From Paracoccus spongiarum (GTDB lineage Bacteria; Pseudomonadota; Alphaproteobacteria; Rhodobacterales; Rhodobacteraceae), in assembly GCF_030732095.1 (NCBI RefSeq), contig NZ_JAVAMQ010000001.1, positions 1-64,000 on the forward strand: a stretch of 64,000 nucleotides of DNA, written 5' to 3'. How positions within the stretch are numbered: position 1 is the stretch's first letter; every line of letters starts with the position of its first letter. The notes beneath the pieces are model-generated. The model ran no database searches. It was not told where the DNA came from and worked only from the letters and a program-made list of their open reading frames with translations. The translations under genes were made by a program, and so were the position numbers. This document shows, in pieces, positions 10,604-23,141 of this stretch.

Positions 10604-10626
10604 ACTTCCGGGACGAGCAGGCCGCG

Positions 10627-10986
10627 TCAGGGGATCGGCGCGATCAGGATCAGGCCGTCACGGCAGATGACGGGGACGGCATCGAGGCCGCAATCGGCGC
10701 CGTCGATGGCGGCGCCGCTGTGGATGTCGAACCGCGCGCCATGCCCGGTGCAGAGCAGCATCGTGCCATCGGCCGACAGCAGCCGGTCGCTGCGATAGTC
10801 GAGCGGCAGGAAGTGGTGCGGGCAGGCGTTCACATAGGCGCGCCAGTCCGTCCCGGCCCTCAGCAGGAGCAACGGGAAGTCGCCCCGTTCGGTGCTGACG
10901 GTCATCGCGCGCACGCCCGTCACCTCATCGGTGCGGCAGAGAACCGTACCGGGGGCTGGCGCGCTGGAATAGTCGGTCCAGGCCAT
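10627..10986 (-). CDS. Rieske [2Fe-2S] protein
   Basis: A small (119-aa) soluble Rieske ferredoxin-type protein. The cluster ligands are visible as CPHH and CTGHGARF (CxH...CxxH pattern), followed by the expected FDIHSGAA segment. It has no membrane anchor or signal peptide. It lies 42 nt downstream of hppD on the same strand, so co-transcription is likely. It may deliver electrons to an oxygenase or serve as a small Rieske partner in aromatic amino-acid degradation; the actual partner is not visible. Confidence 0.88.
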   Translation of the reverse strand: MAWTDYSSAPAPGTVLCRTDEVTGVRAMTVSTERGDFPLLLLRAGTDWRAYVNACPHHFLPLDYRSDRLLSADGTMLLCTGHGARFDIHSGAAIDGADCGLDAVPVICRDGLILIAPIP

Positions 10987-11028
10987 CGGGTGGGCGGCGC
11001 GGCGCCTGCGGGTGCCGCGCCGGCTGTC

Positions 11029-12141
11029 CTAGTCGGTGGACTCGGCCGCAAGGACGCCGCGGCGGATCTGGTCTTCCTCGATCGATTCGAAGAGGGCGCG
11101 GAAATTGCCCTCGCCGAAGCCGTCATCGCCCTTGCGCTGGATGAACTCGAAGAAGATCGGGCCAATCACCGTCTTCGAGAAGATCTGCAGCAGGATGCGG
11201 GTTTCGCCGCCGCCGACCACGCCTTCGCCATCGATCAGGATCCCGTGCTTTTTCATCTGGTCCAGCGGTTCCTCGTGCCCGCTGACGCGGCGGTGCGACA
11301 TCTCGTAATAGGTCGCGGGCGGTCCCGGCATGAATTCCATCCCGGCCTCGGCGATCTTGTCGGTGCCGGCATAGATGTCGTTGCTGGCGATGGCGATGTG
11401 CTGGATGCCCTCGCCCTTGTATTCGCGCAGATATTCCTCGATCTGGCTGTGATCGTCGGTGGATTCGTTGATCGGGATCCGGATCTTGCCGTCGGGCGAG
11501 GTCAGGGCGCGGCTGACCAGGCCGGTCTGCTTGCCCTTGATGTCAAAGAACTTGATCTCGCGGAAATTGAAGGTGTCGTGGTAGAACTTGTACCACGTGT
11601 CCATGTTGCCGCGGATGACGTTGTGGGTCAGGTGGTCGAGATAGTAGAAGCCGAAGCCCTCGGGCCGCGGATCCGCCTCGCCCAGCCAGTCGTAATCGGC
11701 CTCGTAGGCGCTGCCCGCATCGCCATAGCGGTCGACGAAATAGAGCAGCGAGCCGCCGATGCCAAGGACGGCCGGGGCCTCGATGGACTTGCCCGGCCCG
11801 GTGTATTCGGTGGCACCCAGATCGAGCGCGCGTTTCAGCGCCGCCTGCGCATCGACCACGCGCCAGGCCATCGCCGGGGCGCAGGGGCCGTGTTCGGCCA
11901 CGAAGCCGGCGGCATGGCTGTCGGGATCGGCGTTCAGCAGGTAGTTGATGTCGCCCTGACGATACAGGGTGATGTCCTTGTCGCGGTGCCGGGCGACCGG
12001 CGTGAAGCCCATCTGCCGAAAGATCCGGTCGAGGACCGTCGGGTCGGGATGGGCGAATTCGACGAATTCGAAGCCGTCCGTGCCGGCCGGGTTGGCGGCG
12101 CTGATCGTGGCTTTCGGGGCGTTGTGCGGAAAGGGGCCCAT
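11029..12141 (-). CDS. hppD: 4-Hydroxyphenylpyruvate dioxygenase
   Basis: Converts 4-hydroxyphenylpyruvate to homogentisate in tyrosine degradation, using Fe(II) and O2. The 370-aa length fits the bacterial family. By alignment to known enzymes the iron ligands are His170 (LDHLTHNV), His248 (IQHIA) and Glu332 (FFEFIQRKGDDGFGEGNF). Two vicinal-oxygen-chelate domains are present. An Lrp/AsnC regulator gene is divergent with a 138-nt intergenic region and is the likely regulator. The other homogentisate-pathway genes are not in the window. Confidence 0.96.
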   Translation of the reverse strand: MGPFPHNAPKATISAANPAGTDGFEFVEFAHPDPTVLDRIFRQMGFTPVARHRDKDITLYRQGDINYLLNADPDSHAAGFVAEHGPCAPAMAWRVVDAQAALKRALDLGATEYTGPGKSIEAPAVLGIGGSLLYFVDRYGDAGSAYEADYDWLGEADPRPEGFGFYYLDHLTHNVIRGNMDTWYKFYHDTFNFREIKFFDIKGKQTGLVSRALTSPDGKIRIPINESTDDHSQIEEYLREYKGEGIQHIAIASNDIYAGTDKIAEAGMEFMPGPPATYYEMSHRRVSGHEEPLDQMKKHGILIDGEGVVGGGETRILLQIFSKTVIGPIFFEFIQRKGDDGFGEGNFRALFESIEEDQIRRGVLAAESTD

Positions 12142-12279
12142 GCGCTCCTCCTGAATTGGCTGGTTCCTGTCGAGATGTGTCCATCATGCCCCAAAAACGC
12201 TGCACATTCCGTGCGAAAGACGTGGCAGGCGGACCGGAAATGCACGATACTTGCGCCAAAGGACGGAGTGACGCGCGAA

Positions 12280-12741
12280 ATGACGCTGGACAGCTTTGAC
12301 ATCGCGATCCTGACCGCCCTGCAGCGCGACGGGGCGATGACAAACGCCGCGCTGGCCGAACAGGTGAACCTGTCGGCCTCGCAATGTTCGCGCAGGCGGG
12401 CGGCGCTGGAACAGGCCGGCGTGATCGAGGGCTATGCCGCACGGCTCAGCGCGGCCCGTCTGGGCTATGGGCTGCGCGCGGTGATCCGGGTCAACCTCTC
12501 GGGGCATGGCCAGGGCCGCGAGGAGGATTTCGCCCGCTTCGTGGCCGGTCATCCGCAGATCCGGTCGGCCTTTTCGGTGTCGGGCGATGCGGATTACATC
12601 CTCGACATCCGCGCCCGCGACCTGGACGCATTCGCCGATTTCATCCATCGCCATCTGTTGCCGCATCCGCAGGTCGCGCAGGTCCGGTCCGAGATCGTGC
12701 TGAAGACCCTGAAGGACGAGGGCGGGATCGCCCTGCGCTGA
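12280..12741 (+). CDS. Lrp/AsnC-family transcriptional regulator
   Basis: The 153-aa protein has an N-terminal winged helix-turn-helix (LDSFDIAILTALQRDGAMTN ... LSASQCSRRRAALEQAGVI) and a C-terminal RAM ligand-binding domain (about residues 65-145, with SGDADYILDIRA). Relatives sense amino acids. It is divergent from hppD, so it probably controls tyrosine degradation in response to an aromatic or branched amino acid. The frame is open far upstream, but ATG 12280 follows GGACGGAG and begins the domain correctly. A GCGGGC/GCCCGC hairpin at 12742-12760 directly follows the stop. Confidence 0.9.
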   Translation: MTLDSFDIAILTALQRDGAMTNAALAEQVNLSASQCSRRRAALEQAGVIEGYAARLSAARLGYGLRAVIRVNLSGHGQGREEDFARFVAGHPQIRSAFSVSGDADYILDIRARDLDAFADFIHRHLLPHPQVAQVRSEIVLKTLKDEGGIALR

Positions 12742-12858
12742 GCGGGCCGGGGACGCCCGCCGATTATCGATCCGGCTCATGATCTTCTGGAGAATTATGA
12801 ATTTGCGGACCGGGTGCCGTCTGAATATGGTGCGGGCCTCGCGACGAAGGATGACCCG

Positions 12859-13894
12859 ATGCCCGCCAGACTGCCCCCGTCCCCCGCATTCGCGGCGCTG
12901 AACCGCCTTGCGGCGCAGCGCATCCTGATCCTCGACGGCGCGATGGGAACGCAGATCCAGCAACTTGCGCTGGACGAGGACGGCTATCGCGGCCACGGCG
13001 GGGGCCATGCCTGCCGCCATCACAGCGATCATCCGCAAAAGGGCAACAACGACCTTCTGATCCTGACCCAGCCCGAGGCGGTCGAGGAGATCCATTACCG
13101 CTATGCCCGGGCCGGGGCCGACATCGTCGAGACGAACACCTTCTCGGCGACGACCATCGCGCAGGCCGATTACGGGCTTGAGGCGGCGGTCCACGACCTG
13201 AACCTGGAGGGTGCGCGCATCGTGCGCCGGGCGCTGGACCGCGCGGCGGCCGAGGACGGGCGGCCGCGCTTTGTCGCCGGTGCCCTGGGGCCGACCAACC
13301 GCACCGCCTCGATCAGCCCGGACGTGAACAATCCGGGCTACCGGGCCGTCAGCTTCGAGGATCTGCGCCGCGCCTATCTTCAGCAGGCGCAGGGGCTGAT
13401 CGCGGGCGGCGCCGACATCCTGCTGATCGAGACCATCTTCGACACGCTGAACGCCAAGGCCGCGATCTTCGCCTGCCTGCAGGCGATGGAGGCGCATGGC
13501 ATGGCGCTGCCGCTGATGATTTCGGGGACGATCACCGATGCCTCGGGTCGCACCCTGTCGGGGCAGACGCCGACGGCCTTCTGGCATTCGGTGCGCCATG
13601 CCCGTCCCTGGAGCGTGGGGCTGAACTGTGCGCTGGGCGCCGCCGCCATGCGGCCGCATCTGGCGGAACTCTCGGGCGTGGCCGACACGTTGATCTGCGC
13701 CTATCCCAATGCCGGGCTGCCGAACGCCTTCGGCCAGTATGACGAAGGACCGCTGGATACCGCGGCGCAGATCGCCGACTTCGCCCGCGAGGGCCTTGTC
13801 AATGTCGTCGGCGGCTGCTGCGGCACCACGCCCGACCATGTCCGCGCCATCGCCGAGGCCGTGGCGCCCTTCAGCCCGCGAAAGGTGCCCGAAT

Positions 13895-13902
<8 letters not shown>
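12859..13902 (+). CDS. Homocysteine methyltransferase subunit of split methionine synthase
   Basis: This is the homocysteine-binding barrel of cobalamin-dependent methionine synthase as a free 347-aa protein. It starts with [13 protein letters not shown], has the family's [12 protein letters not shown] segment, and keeps the zinc-ligand cysteines: one in GLNCALGA and the pair Cys320-Cys321 in GGCCGTTP. A His-rich insertion ([14 protein letters not shown]) lies near the N-terminus. Start ATG 12859 follows AAGGA. It overlaps the next gene, which carries the remaining MetH domains, by 8 nt in a different frame. Together they rebuild a full methionine synthase. Confidence 0.92.
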
Positions 13903-16629
<2,727 letters not shown>

Positions 16630-16633
<4 letters not shown>

Positions 16634-17178
16634 GACCCACACGGATCGCGGCGGCCGGCCTCGTGGCCATTGCGGCGCTGGCCGCCCCCGCCCTGGCCGA
16701 GCCCGACTTCTGGCAGGTTGCCGGTGTTCCCGCCAATGACGTGCTGAACATCCGGGCCGAGCCCTCGGCCCGGGCCCGGCAGACCGGCGCCCTCGCCAAT
16801 GGCGATCTGGTCCGCAATGCGGGCTGCCGCGACACCGCGGCCGGACGCTGGTGCCGGATCGAGTTGCTGGACGAGATGGGCGGCAGCGGCTGGGTGAATG
16901 CCGGCTTCCTGCGCGAGGGCCGTGCCCCCGGCCAGAGCGCGCATCACAGCCGGGCCCGGATGTGGCGCGTGGTCAATGTGGGCCCGAACGACGTGCTGAA
17001 CCTGCGCGACGGTCCCTCGCCCCGCAACCGGATCATCGGCGCGCTGGCCGAGGGCGACATGGTGCGCAACCTCGGCTGCAGCCAGACCGGCGACGGCCAC
17101 TGGTGTCAGGTCCAGTTGACCGACGAGATGGGCGGCACGGGCTATGTCAACGCGGCCTTCCTGCGCCGCAGCCGCTAG
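16630..17178 (+). CDS. Secreted tandem bacterial SH3-domain protein
   Basis: The 182-aa protein starts with a signal peptide ([18 protein letters not shown]). It consists of two copies of a bacterial SH3 repeat: the pattern NDVLN(I/L)R-(A/D)-(E/G)PS ... GDLVRN/GDMVRN ... CR/CQ ... LxDEMGGxGxVNAxFLR occurs at about residues 35-95 and 117-180. The two copies look like an internal duplication. Such domains bind peptidoglycan or protein in the periplasm. The start overlaps the metH stop by 4 nt, so it is translationally coupled to methionine synthase for no obvious reason. Confidence 0.85.
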
Positions 17179-17201
17179 GCTCTGGCGCCGGTGCCTGCGT
17201 C

Positions 17202-18635
17202 TCAGTCCTTGCTGTCGCGGGCATAGGCATCCTCGTATCGGATGATGTCGTCCTCGCCCAGATAACTGCCGGTCTGCACCTCGATCAGCACCATCGGCAC
17301 CTTGCCGGGATTCTCCATCCGGTGAACCGCGCCAAGCGGCACATAGATCGACTGGTTCTCGGTCACCAGCGTCACCGTGTCGTCGACCGTCACCCGCGCG
17401 GTGCCGCTGACCACGATCCAGTGCTCGGACCGGTGGACATGGCTTTGCAGCGACAGCGCGGCGCCCGGCTTGACCACGATCCGCTTGACCTGGAAGCGGT
17501 CGGCCAGCGCCAGCGTCTCGAACCAGCCCCAGGGCCGGTGGTCGCGGGGAAAGGCCATCGCCTGCTTGCGGTTCTTCTTCTTCAGCGCGGTGACGGCCAG
17601 GCGCACATCCTGCGCGCGACTCTTGTCGGCCACCAGCACCGCATCGCTGGTGGCGACGACCATCACATCCTGAAGCCCGATCCCCACCACCTGCAGGTCC
17701 TCGCTGTCGGACCGCAGCAGCACGTCATGGCAGTCGATCGCTGTCGAGTTCGCATCCGCGACCACGCCATCGCCCTGCGCGCCGTCGCCCAGCATCTCGC
17801 GCCAGACTGCATCCCAGCCGCCCAGATCCGACCACCGGTCCGAAAAGCGCACCACGGTCAGGTTGTCGGCCTTCTCCATCACCGCGTAGTCGATGGAATT
17901 GTCGGGCAGGCCGTCCCAGGGTGCGCGGGCCAGGCGCAGGAAGCCGATATCGGTCCGTGCGCCGTCCAGCGCGGCCTGCACCGGGTCGATGTAGTGCGGG
18001 GCATGGGCGCGGAACCCGTCGATCATCGCCTGCGCGCTGAAGAGGAAGATGCCGGCATTCCACAGGAAATTGCCCTGCGCCAGCATCTCGGCCGCGCGGG
18101 CCGCATCGGGCTTTTCCACAAAGCGGGCCAGAGGCTGCGGCCCCTCGCCCTGCCCGGCCAGTTCCAGATATCCGTACCCGGTCTCGGGGCGGTCGGGGGT
18201 GATGCCGAAGGTCACGATCCGCCCCTCGCGGGCGGGGCCTGTGCCCGCCTCGACCGCGCGGACAAAGGCAGCCGTGTCCGGGATGACATGATCCGAGGGC
18301 GCGACCAGCAACAGCCGCTGCGGGTCCTCGGCGGCGACCATCAGCGCGGCGGCAAGGATGGCGGGCGCGGTGTTGCGGCCCGACGGCTCGATCACGATGG
18401 CGCCCGGTTCAAGCCCGATCTGGTCAAGCTGTTCGGCAACGATGAAGCGGAAATCGGCATTGGTCATCACCACCGGCGCGGTGAAGGCCGCGCCCGACAG
18501 CCGCCGCGCCGAGGCCTGGAACAGCGTCTCGTCACCGATCAGCGCGGCGAACTGCTTGGGGAACGCCTTGCGCGACACCGGCCACAGCCGCGTGCCCGAC
18601 CCGCCCGCCATCAGAACCGGTGTAATCATGCTCAT
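17202..18635 (-). CDS. manC: Mannose-1-phosphate guanylyltransferase/mannose-6-phosphate isomerase
   Basis: A bifunctional-type enzyme for GDP-mannose supply. The N-terminal nucleotidyltransferase shows MAGGSGTRLWPVSRKAFPKQF (about residues 8-28). The C-terminal cupin (type II phosphomannose isomerase) shows VKPGAALSLQSHVHRSEHW and VPLGAVHRMENPG. Its 477 aa fit the family. The frame extends 14 codons upstream, but ATG 18635 after a G-rich ribosome site matches known N-termini. No other sugar-nucleotide or exopolysaccharide gene is adjacent, so its role in capsule or LPS cannot be refined. Confidence 0.94.
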   Translation of the reverse strand: MSMITPVLMAGGSGTRLWPVSRKAFPKQFAALIGDETLFQASARRLSGAAFTAPVVMTNADFRFIVAEQLDQIGLEPGAIVIEPSGRNTAPAILAAALMVAAEDPQRLLLVAPSDHVIPDTAAFVRAVEAGTGPAREGRIVTFGITPDRPETGYGYLELAGQGEGPQPLARFVEKPDAARAAEMLAQGNFLWNAGIFLFSAQAMIDGFRAHAPHYIDPVQAALDGARTDIGFLRLARAPWDGLPDNSIDYAVMEKADNLTVVRFSDRWSDLGGWDAVWREMLGDGAQGDGVVADANSTAIDCHDVLLRSDSEDLQVVGIGLQDVMVVATSDAVLVADKSRAQDVRLAVTALKKKNRKQAMAFPRDHRPWGWFETLALADRFQVKRIVVKPGAALSLQSHVHRSEHWIVVSGTARVTVDDTVTLVTENQSIYVPLGAVHRMENPGKVPMVLIEVQTGSYLGEDDIIRYEDAYARDSKD

Positions 18636-18820
18636 CCCAAGCCCCCCAGACGCGCCGCGCCGCCAGATGCCGCCCAAGGCCGGGCGGTCTTACCATGAAA
18701 CCGTCACGCAGGGCATGCGCCGGGGTTCCGCGCCGGGCGGCCCGCAGCACCCGCAGCGTCACGCCGCAGGAATAACCCATGCCGCGGGACGCGCCAAGCG
18801 TCAGGCGCGGCGGATTTGAG

Positions 18821-20104
18821 CTAATGAGCCGGTTTCATCGGCTTTCCCGCAACATAGGTCTGCGCGACGGCGCGATCGTCGCCCATGATCTGCAGGATGA
18901 ACAGTTCCTCGGCCAGCGTCGCGGCGCGCTCGGCCCGCAGCGCCATGGCGGGCGTCGCGCGGGCATCCAGCACCACCAGATCGGCATCGCTGCCCGGCGC
19001 CAGCGTGCCGATGCGGTCCTCCATGCCAAGCGCCCGGGCATTGCCCCGCGTGGCCCAGTGGAACGCCGTCAGCGGATGCAGCTTCTGGCCGCGCAGCTGC
19101 AGGATCTTGTAGCCCTCGTTCAGCGTCTGCAGCATCGAATAGCTGGTGCCGCCGCCGACATCGGTCGCGATGCCGCTGACCACGCCCGCGGCGCGCAGCC
19201 CGGCCTCGTCGAACAGTCCCGATCCCAGGAACAGGTTCGAGGTCGGGCAGAACACCGCACGGCTGCCGGTCTCGGCCATGCGGGCGATCTCTCGGTCGCG
19301 CAGATGGATGCAATGACCCAGCAACAGCCGGTCGGAGAGAAGCCCGTAGGATTCATATATATCAAGATAATCCCGTGCCTTGGGATAAAGACTTAAGGTA
19401 TAGTCGATCTCGGCGAGGTTCTCGCTCAGATGAGTCTGGACGTGGCAATCGGGATGTTCGCGGACCAGCGCACCCGTCGCCTCCATCTGTTCGGGCGTCG
19501 AGGTGATGGCAAAGCGCGGGGTGATCGCATAGCGTTGCCGGCCGCGGCCATGCCACGTCTCGATCAGCCGCTTGCTGTCGTCATAGCCCTGCTGCGGCGT
19601 GTCCTGCACCGCCGGCAGGGCGTTGCGATCCATCAGCACCTTGCCCGCGACCATCGCCATGTCGCGCGCCTCGGCAGCCGCGAACAGCGCCTCGGCCGAG
19701 GTGGCGTGGACCGAACAGAAGGCGACGGCGGTGGTCGTGCCATGCGCGGTCAGCTGGTCGAGGAACAGCCCGGCCATGCGGGTGGCGTGGTCGGGATCGG
19801 CGAACCGTGCCTCTTCCGGGAAGGTGTATGTGTTCAGCCAGTCCAGCAGCTGCGCGCCCCAGCTGGCGATCACCTGAACCTGCGGGAAATGGATATGGGG
19901 GTCGATGAAGCCCGGCAGGATCAGGTTCGGCCGGTGGTCGGTCTCGGCCAGGCCGGGCCGGGCCAGCGCGGCGTAGTCGTCCACCGCGACGATCCTGCCA
20001 TCCTCGATCAGGATCGCGCCGTCTTCCAGATAGCGGTGGTTGTCCTCGGTCTCGGCCGGGTCGGCGTGGAAGTCGAGGACGCGGCCCCGGATCAACTGTT
20101 GCAT
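18821..20104 (-). CDS. guaD: Guanine deaminase
   Basis: Deaminates guanine to xanthine. The 427-aa amidohydrolase has the metal-binding HxH in GFIDPHIHFPQ (His70/His72), the THLSEN motif, GHCIHL and TDVGGGTSYSM. The DPHIHFPQ sequence is characteristic of guanine deaminases. Its start overlaps the xdhC stop by 13 nt, so it is the last gene of an xdhABC-guaD operon. Its product xanthine is the substrate of the xanthine dehydrogenase encoded upstream. The gene feeds the purine island with guanine-derived material. Confidence 0.95.
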   Translation of the reverse strand: MQQLIRGRVLDFHADPAETEDNHRYLEDGAILIEDGRIVAVDDYAALARPGLAETDHRPNLILPGFIDPHIHFPQVQVIASWGAQLLDWLNTYTFPEEARFADPDHATRMAGLFLDQLTAHGTTTAVAFCSVHATSAEALFAAAEARDMAMVAGKVLMDRNALPAVQDTPQQGYDDSKRLIETWHGRGRQRYAITPRFAITSTPEQMEATGALVREHPDCHVQTHLSENLAEIDYTLSLYPKARDYLDIYESYGLLSDRLLLGHCIHLRDREIARMAETGSRAVFCPTSNLFLGSGLFDEAGLRAAGVVSGIATDVGGGTSYSMLQTLNEGYKILQLRGQKLHPLTAFHWATRGNARALGMEDRIGTLAPGSDADLVVLDARATPAMALRAERAATLAEELFILQIMGDDRAVAQTYVAGKPMKPAH

Positions 20105-20832
20105 GTCTGCTTCTTCGACGAAATCGTTGCGGTCAACCGGGCGATCAGCTCGGCGGCGGTATAGGCGGCAATGACCTCGGGGCGCTTGTCGGGCGAAAAT
20201 CCCGCGCCGATCGGGGAGGTCAATGGCGCGGGATCAAGGCCACGGTCGCGCGCGAAACGGGCGAATTGCGCGCGCTTGGTGGCACTGCCGATCATGCCGA
20301 CATAGGCCAGATCGGTGCGGGCAAGGGCTTCGGCGGCCAGCAGGAAATCGAGGGCGTGATCATGGGTCAGGATCACCACCGCACTGCCGGGCGCGGCGTC
20401 GCGCACCAGCGCCTCGGGCAGCGGCGTCAGAACGGTGGCCACGCCGGGCGCGGCGAGGTCCAGTTCCTCGGGCCTCGCGTCGATCAGCCGGACCCGGACC
20501 GGCAGCGGCTGCAGGGCCAGGGCCAGCGCGCGGCCGACATGCCCCGCGCCGAAGATCAGCACCTCGGGCTGTTCCTCGGGCGTCGGCCCGGACCGGTCCA
20601 GCTGCAGCACAACCCGCCCGCCGCAGCACTGGCCGATCTCGGGGCCAAGCGGCACGTCCATCCGGGCCTCGGTCTCGCCCTTGGCCAGCATCTGCCGGGC
20701 ACGGTCGATGGCCATGTATTCCAGCTGGCCCCCGCCGATCGTGCCTTCGGGGCGGCCGACGCCCACGAACATCTCGGCCCCGACCTCGCGCGGCGCCGAG
20801 CCCTTGACCGAGACCACCCGCACCCGGATCAT
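20092..20832 (-). CDS. xdhC: Xanthine dehydrogenase accessory protein XdhC
   Basis: Binds molybdenum cofactor, promotes its sulfuration and hands it to XdhB. The 246-aa protein has the N-terminal XdhC/CoxI segment (VSVKGSAPREVGAEMFV, GTIGGGQLE, GQCCGG) and a Rossmann-like C-terminal half (LIFGAGHVGRALA ... YVGMIGSATKR). The ATG at 20832 overlaps the xdhB stop (ATGA). It does not itself catalyse xanthine oxidation. Confidence 0.94.
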   Translation of the reverse strand: MIRVRVVSVKGSAPREVGAEMFVGVGRPEGTIGGGQLEYMAIDRARQMLAKGETEARMDVPLGPEIGQCCGGRVVLQLDRSGPTPEEQPEVLIFGAGHVGRALALALQPLPVRVRLIDARPEELDLAAPGVATVLTPLPEALVRDAAPGSAVVILTHDHALDFLLAAEALARTDLAYVGMIGSATKRAQFARFARDRGLDPAPLTSPIGAGFSPDKRPEVIAAYTAAELIARLTATISSKKQTCNS

Positions 20833-23141
20833 GGCCTGAGCCGGTTCACGGCCATCAGCACACGTTCGGGGGTGGCCGGCGCGTCCAGCCGGGCCGGTTC
20901 GCGGTAATCGGCGACCGAGGCCACCGCCATGTTGATCGCCTCGAAGACCGAGATGCCCAGCATGAAGGGCGGCTCGCCCACGGCCTTCGACCGCTTGATC
21001 GTGCGCTCGGCATTCTCGGACCAGTCGGCCAGTTTCACGTTGAAGATGCGCGGCTTGTCCGAGGCCAGCGGGATCTTGTAGGTCGAGGGGGCGTGCGTGC
21101 GCAGTCGGCCCTTGTCGTCCCACCACAGTTCCTCGCAGGTCAGCCAGCCGGTGCCCTGCACGAACGCGCCCTCGACCTGCCCGCGGTCCAGCGCGGGGTT
21201 CAGGCTGCGGCCCACGTCATGCAGCACATCGGCGCGGTCGATGACATATTCGCCGGTCAGCGTATCGACCGACACCTCGGCCGCTGCCGCGCCATAGGCG
21301 TAGTAATAGAAGGGCCGCCCACGCCCCGTCGCGCGGTCCCAGTGGATCTTGGGCGTCTTGTAGAAGCCCGCAGCCGAAAGGTGGATGCGCGCCATGTAGG
21401 CCGCCTGGATCACCTCGTCGAAGGGAATGTCGCGGTCGCCGGCGCGGATGTGGCCGGGCACGAAGCGCACCTGGTCGCGCGGCGCCTGCCAGCGTTCGGC
21501 GACGAATTCGACCAGCCGCGCCTTGATCTGCTCGGCCGCGTCCAGCGCCGCCATGCCGTTCAGGTCGGTGCCCGAGGATGCCGCCGTGGCCGATGTGTTG
21601 GGCACCTTCTCGGTCGTGGTGCGGGTGATCTTGATGCGGCCGATGTCGCACTGGAACGCCTCGGCCACGACCTGCGCAACCTTGGTGTTCAGCCCCTGCC
21701 CCATCTCGGTGCCGCCATGGTTCAGCGCGATCGAGCCGTCAGAATAGATGTGGATCAGCGATCCGGCCTGGTTGTACCAGGTGGCGGTGAAACTGATGCC
21801 GAACTTGACCGGGGTCAGCGCGATGCCCTTGCGGATCGTGCCGCCCTTCGCGTTCCAGTCCAGCACCGCCTGGCGGCGCGCCTGATAGTCGCTGCTGGCT
21901 TCCAGATCCTCGAAGATGCGCGGCAGGATCTGGTCCTCGACCTCCTGGTGATAGGGGGTCAGCTGGCCGTTGCGGTAAAGGTTCAGCTTGCGGATCTCCA
22001 GCGGGTCGCGGCCCAGCGCATAGCCGATTTCCTCGACCATGCGTTCGGCCACGATCACGCCCTGCGGGCCGCCGAAGCCGCGGAAGGCGGTGTTGCTGAC
22101 GGTGTTGGTGCGCATCGGATGGCTGCGCAGTTCGACATCGGGATAGAAATAGGCGTTGTCGGCGTGGAACAGGGCGCGGTCGGTGACCGGCCCGCTGAGG
22201 TCCGAGGAAAAGCCGCAGCGCGCATACCAGTCGCCCGAGACGGCGAGGATGCGGCCGTCATCGTCGAAGCCCACCTCGTAATCGACCACGAAATCATGCC
22301 GCTTGCCGGTCGCGGTCATGTCGTCGTCGCGGTCCGGGCGGATCTTGACGGCGCGGTTCCACCGTTTCGCGGCGACCGCGGCCACGCAGGCGAACAGGTT
22401 CATCTGCGTTTCCTTGCCGCCGAAGCCGCCGCCCATGCGCCGGACATTGACCACGACCGAATGGCTGGGCACGCCCAGGACATGGGCGACCATGTGCTGC
22501 ACCTCGGTCGGGTGCTGGGTCGAGACGTTGATCAGCACGTCCTCGTCCTCGCCGGGCACCGCCATGGCGATCTGGCCTTCCAGGTAGAAATGGTCCTGCC
22601 CGCCGATCTCGAAGCGCCCCTTGATCCGGTGCGGGGCCTTTTCCATCGCCTGCGCCGCATCGCCGCGCCGCAGGGTCAGCGGCTCGGTCACGTAGCCCAT
22701 GTCGGCATCGCGCGCGGCGATCGGGTCCAGCACATGGGGCAGCGCGTCATAGCTGATCCTGGCCTTGTGCGCGCCCCGGCGGGCCTGGTCGCGGGTCTCG
22801 GCGATCACCGCAAAGACCGGCTGGCCCCAGAACAGCACCTCGCCCTCCGCAAAGACCGGCTCGTCATGCTTGCCGGTGGGTGAGACATCGTTGACGCCGG
22901 GCAGGTCCGCGGCCGTCAGCACGCCCAGAACGCCGGGCTGGGCCAGCGTGTCGGTGAAATCCATGCCGGTGATGCGGCCATGCGCGCAGGTCGACAGGCC
23001 CAGATAGGCGTGGATCAGCCCCGCCGGTTCGGCCAGGTCGTCGGTGTATTCCGCCCGCCCGGTGACGTGCTTGATGGCGCTGTCATGGATGGTGTCGCTG
23101 TGCGCGAGGCCGCGGATGATGGTGTCGTCCTTCATGGTCAT
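20829..23141 (-). CDS. xdhB: Xanthine dehydrogenase, molybdopterin-binding subunit
   Basis: The catalytic subunit, which hydroxylates hypoxanthine and xanthine to urate. Its 770 aa match the R. capsulatus-type XdhB. Visible elements are the N-terminal HVTGRAEYTDD, the Moco segment MGGGFGGKETQ, the FRGFGGPQG stretch and the catalytic Glu near residue 723 in KAVGEPPFMLG. The start overlaps the xdhA stop as ATGA and the end overlaps xdhC. The dehydrogenase is soluble and cytoplasmic and works as an (AB)2 complex with XdhA. Confidence 0.96.
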   Translation of the reverse strand: MTMKDDTIIRGLAHSDTIHDSAIKHVTGRAEYTDDLAEPAGLIHAYLGLSTCAHGRITGMDFTDTLAQPGVLGVLTAADLPGVNDVSPTGKHDEPVFAEGEVLFWGQPVFAVIAETRDQARRGAHKARISYDALPHVLDPIAARDADMGYVTEPLTLRRGDAAQAMEKAPHRIKGRFEIGGQDHFYLEGQIAMAVPGEDEDVLINVSTQHPTEVQHMVAHVLGVPSHSVVVNVRRMGGGFGGKETQMNLFACVAAVAAKRWNRAVKIRPDRDDDMTATGKRHDFVVDYEVGFDDDGRILAVSGDWYARCGFSSDLSGPVTDRALFHADNAYFYPDVELRSHPMRTNTVSNTAFRGFGGPQGVIVAERMVEEIGYALGRDPLEIRKLNLYRNGQLTPYHQEVEDQILPRIFEDLEASSDYQARRQAVLDWNAKGGTIRKGIALTPVKFGISFTATWYNQAGSLIHIYSDGSIALNHGGTEMGQGLNTKVAQVVAEAFQCDIGRIKITRTTTEKVPNTSATAASSGTDLNGMAALDAAEQIKARLVEFVAERWQAPRDQVRFVPGHIRAGDRDIPFDEVIQAAYMARIHLSAAGFYKTPKIHWDRATGRGRPFYYYAYGAAAAEVSVDTLTGEYVIDRADVLHDVGRSLNPALDRGQVEGAFVQGTGWLTCEELWWDDKGRLRTHAPSTYKIPLASDKPRIFNVKLADWSENAERTIKRSKAVGEPPFMLGISVFEAINMAVASVADYREPARLDAPATPERVLMAVNRLRP

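Noticed and set aside
10720..12279. Upstream extension of the Lrp regulator frame
   Set aside because: It runs antisense through the Rieske and hppD genes. The real start at 12280 has a ribosome site and begins the helix-turn-helix domain correctly. The same holds for the upstream extension of mmsA (57720-59072).
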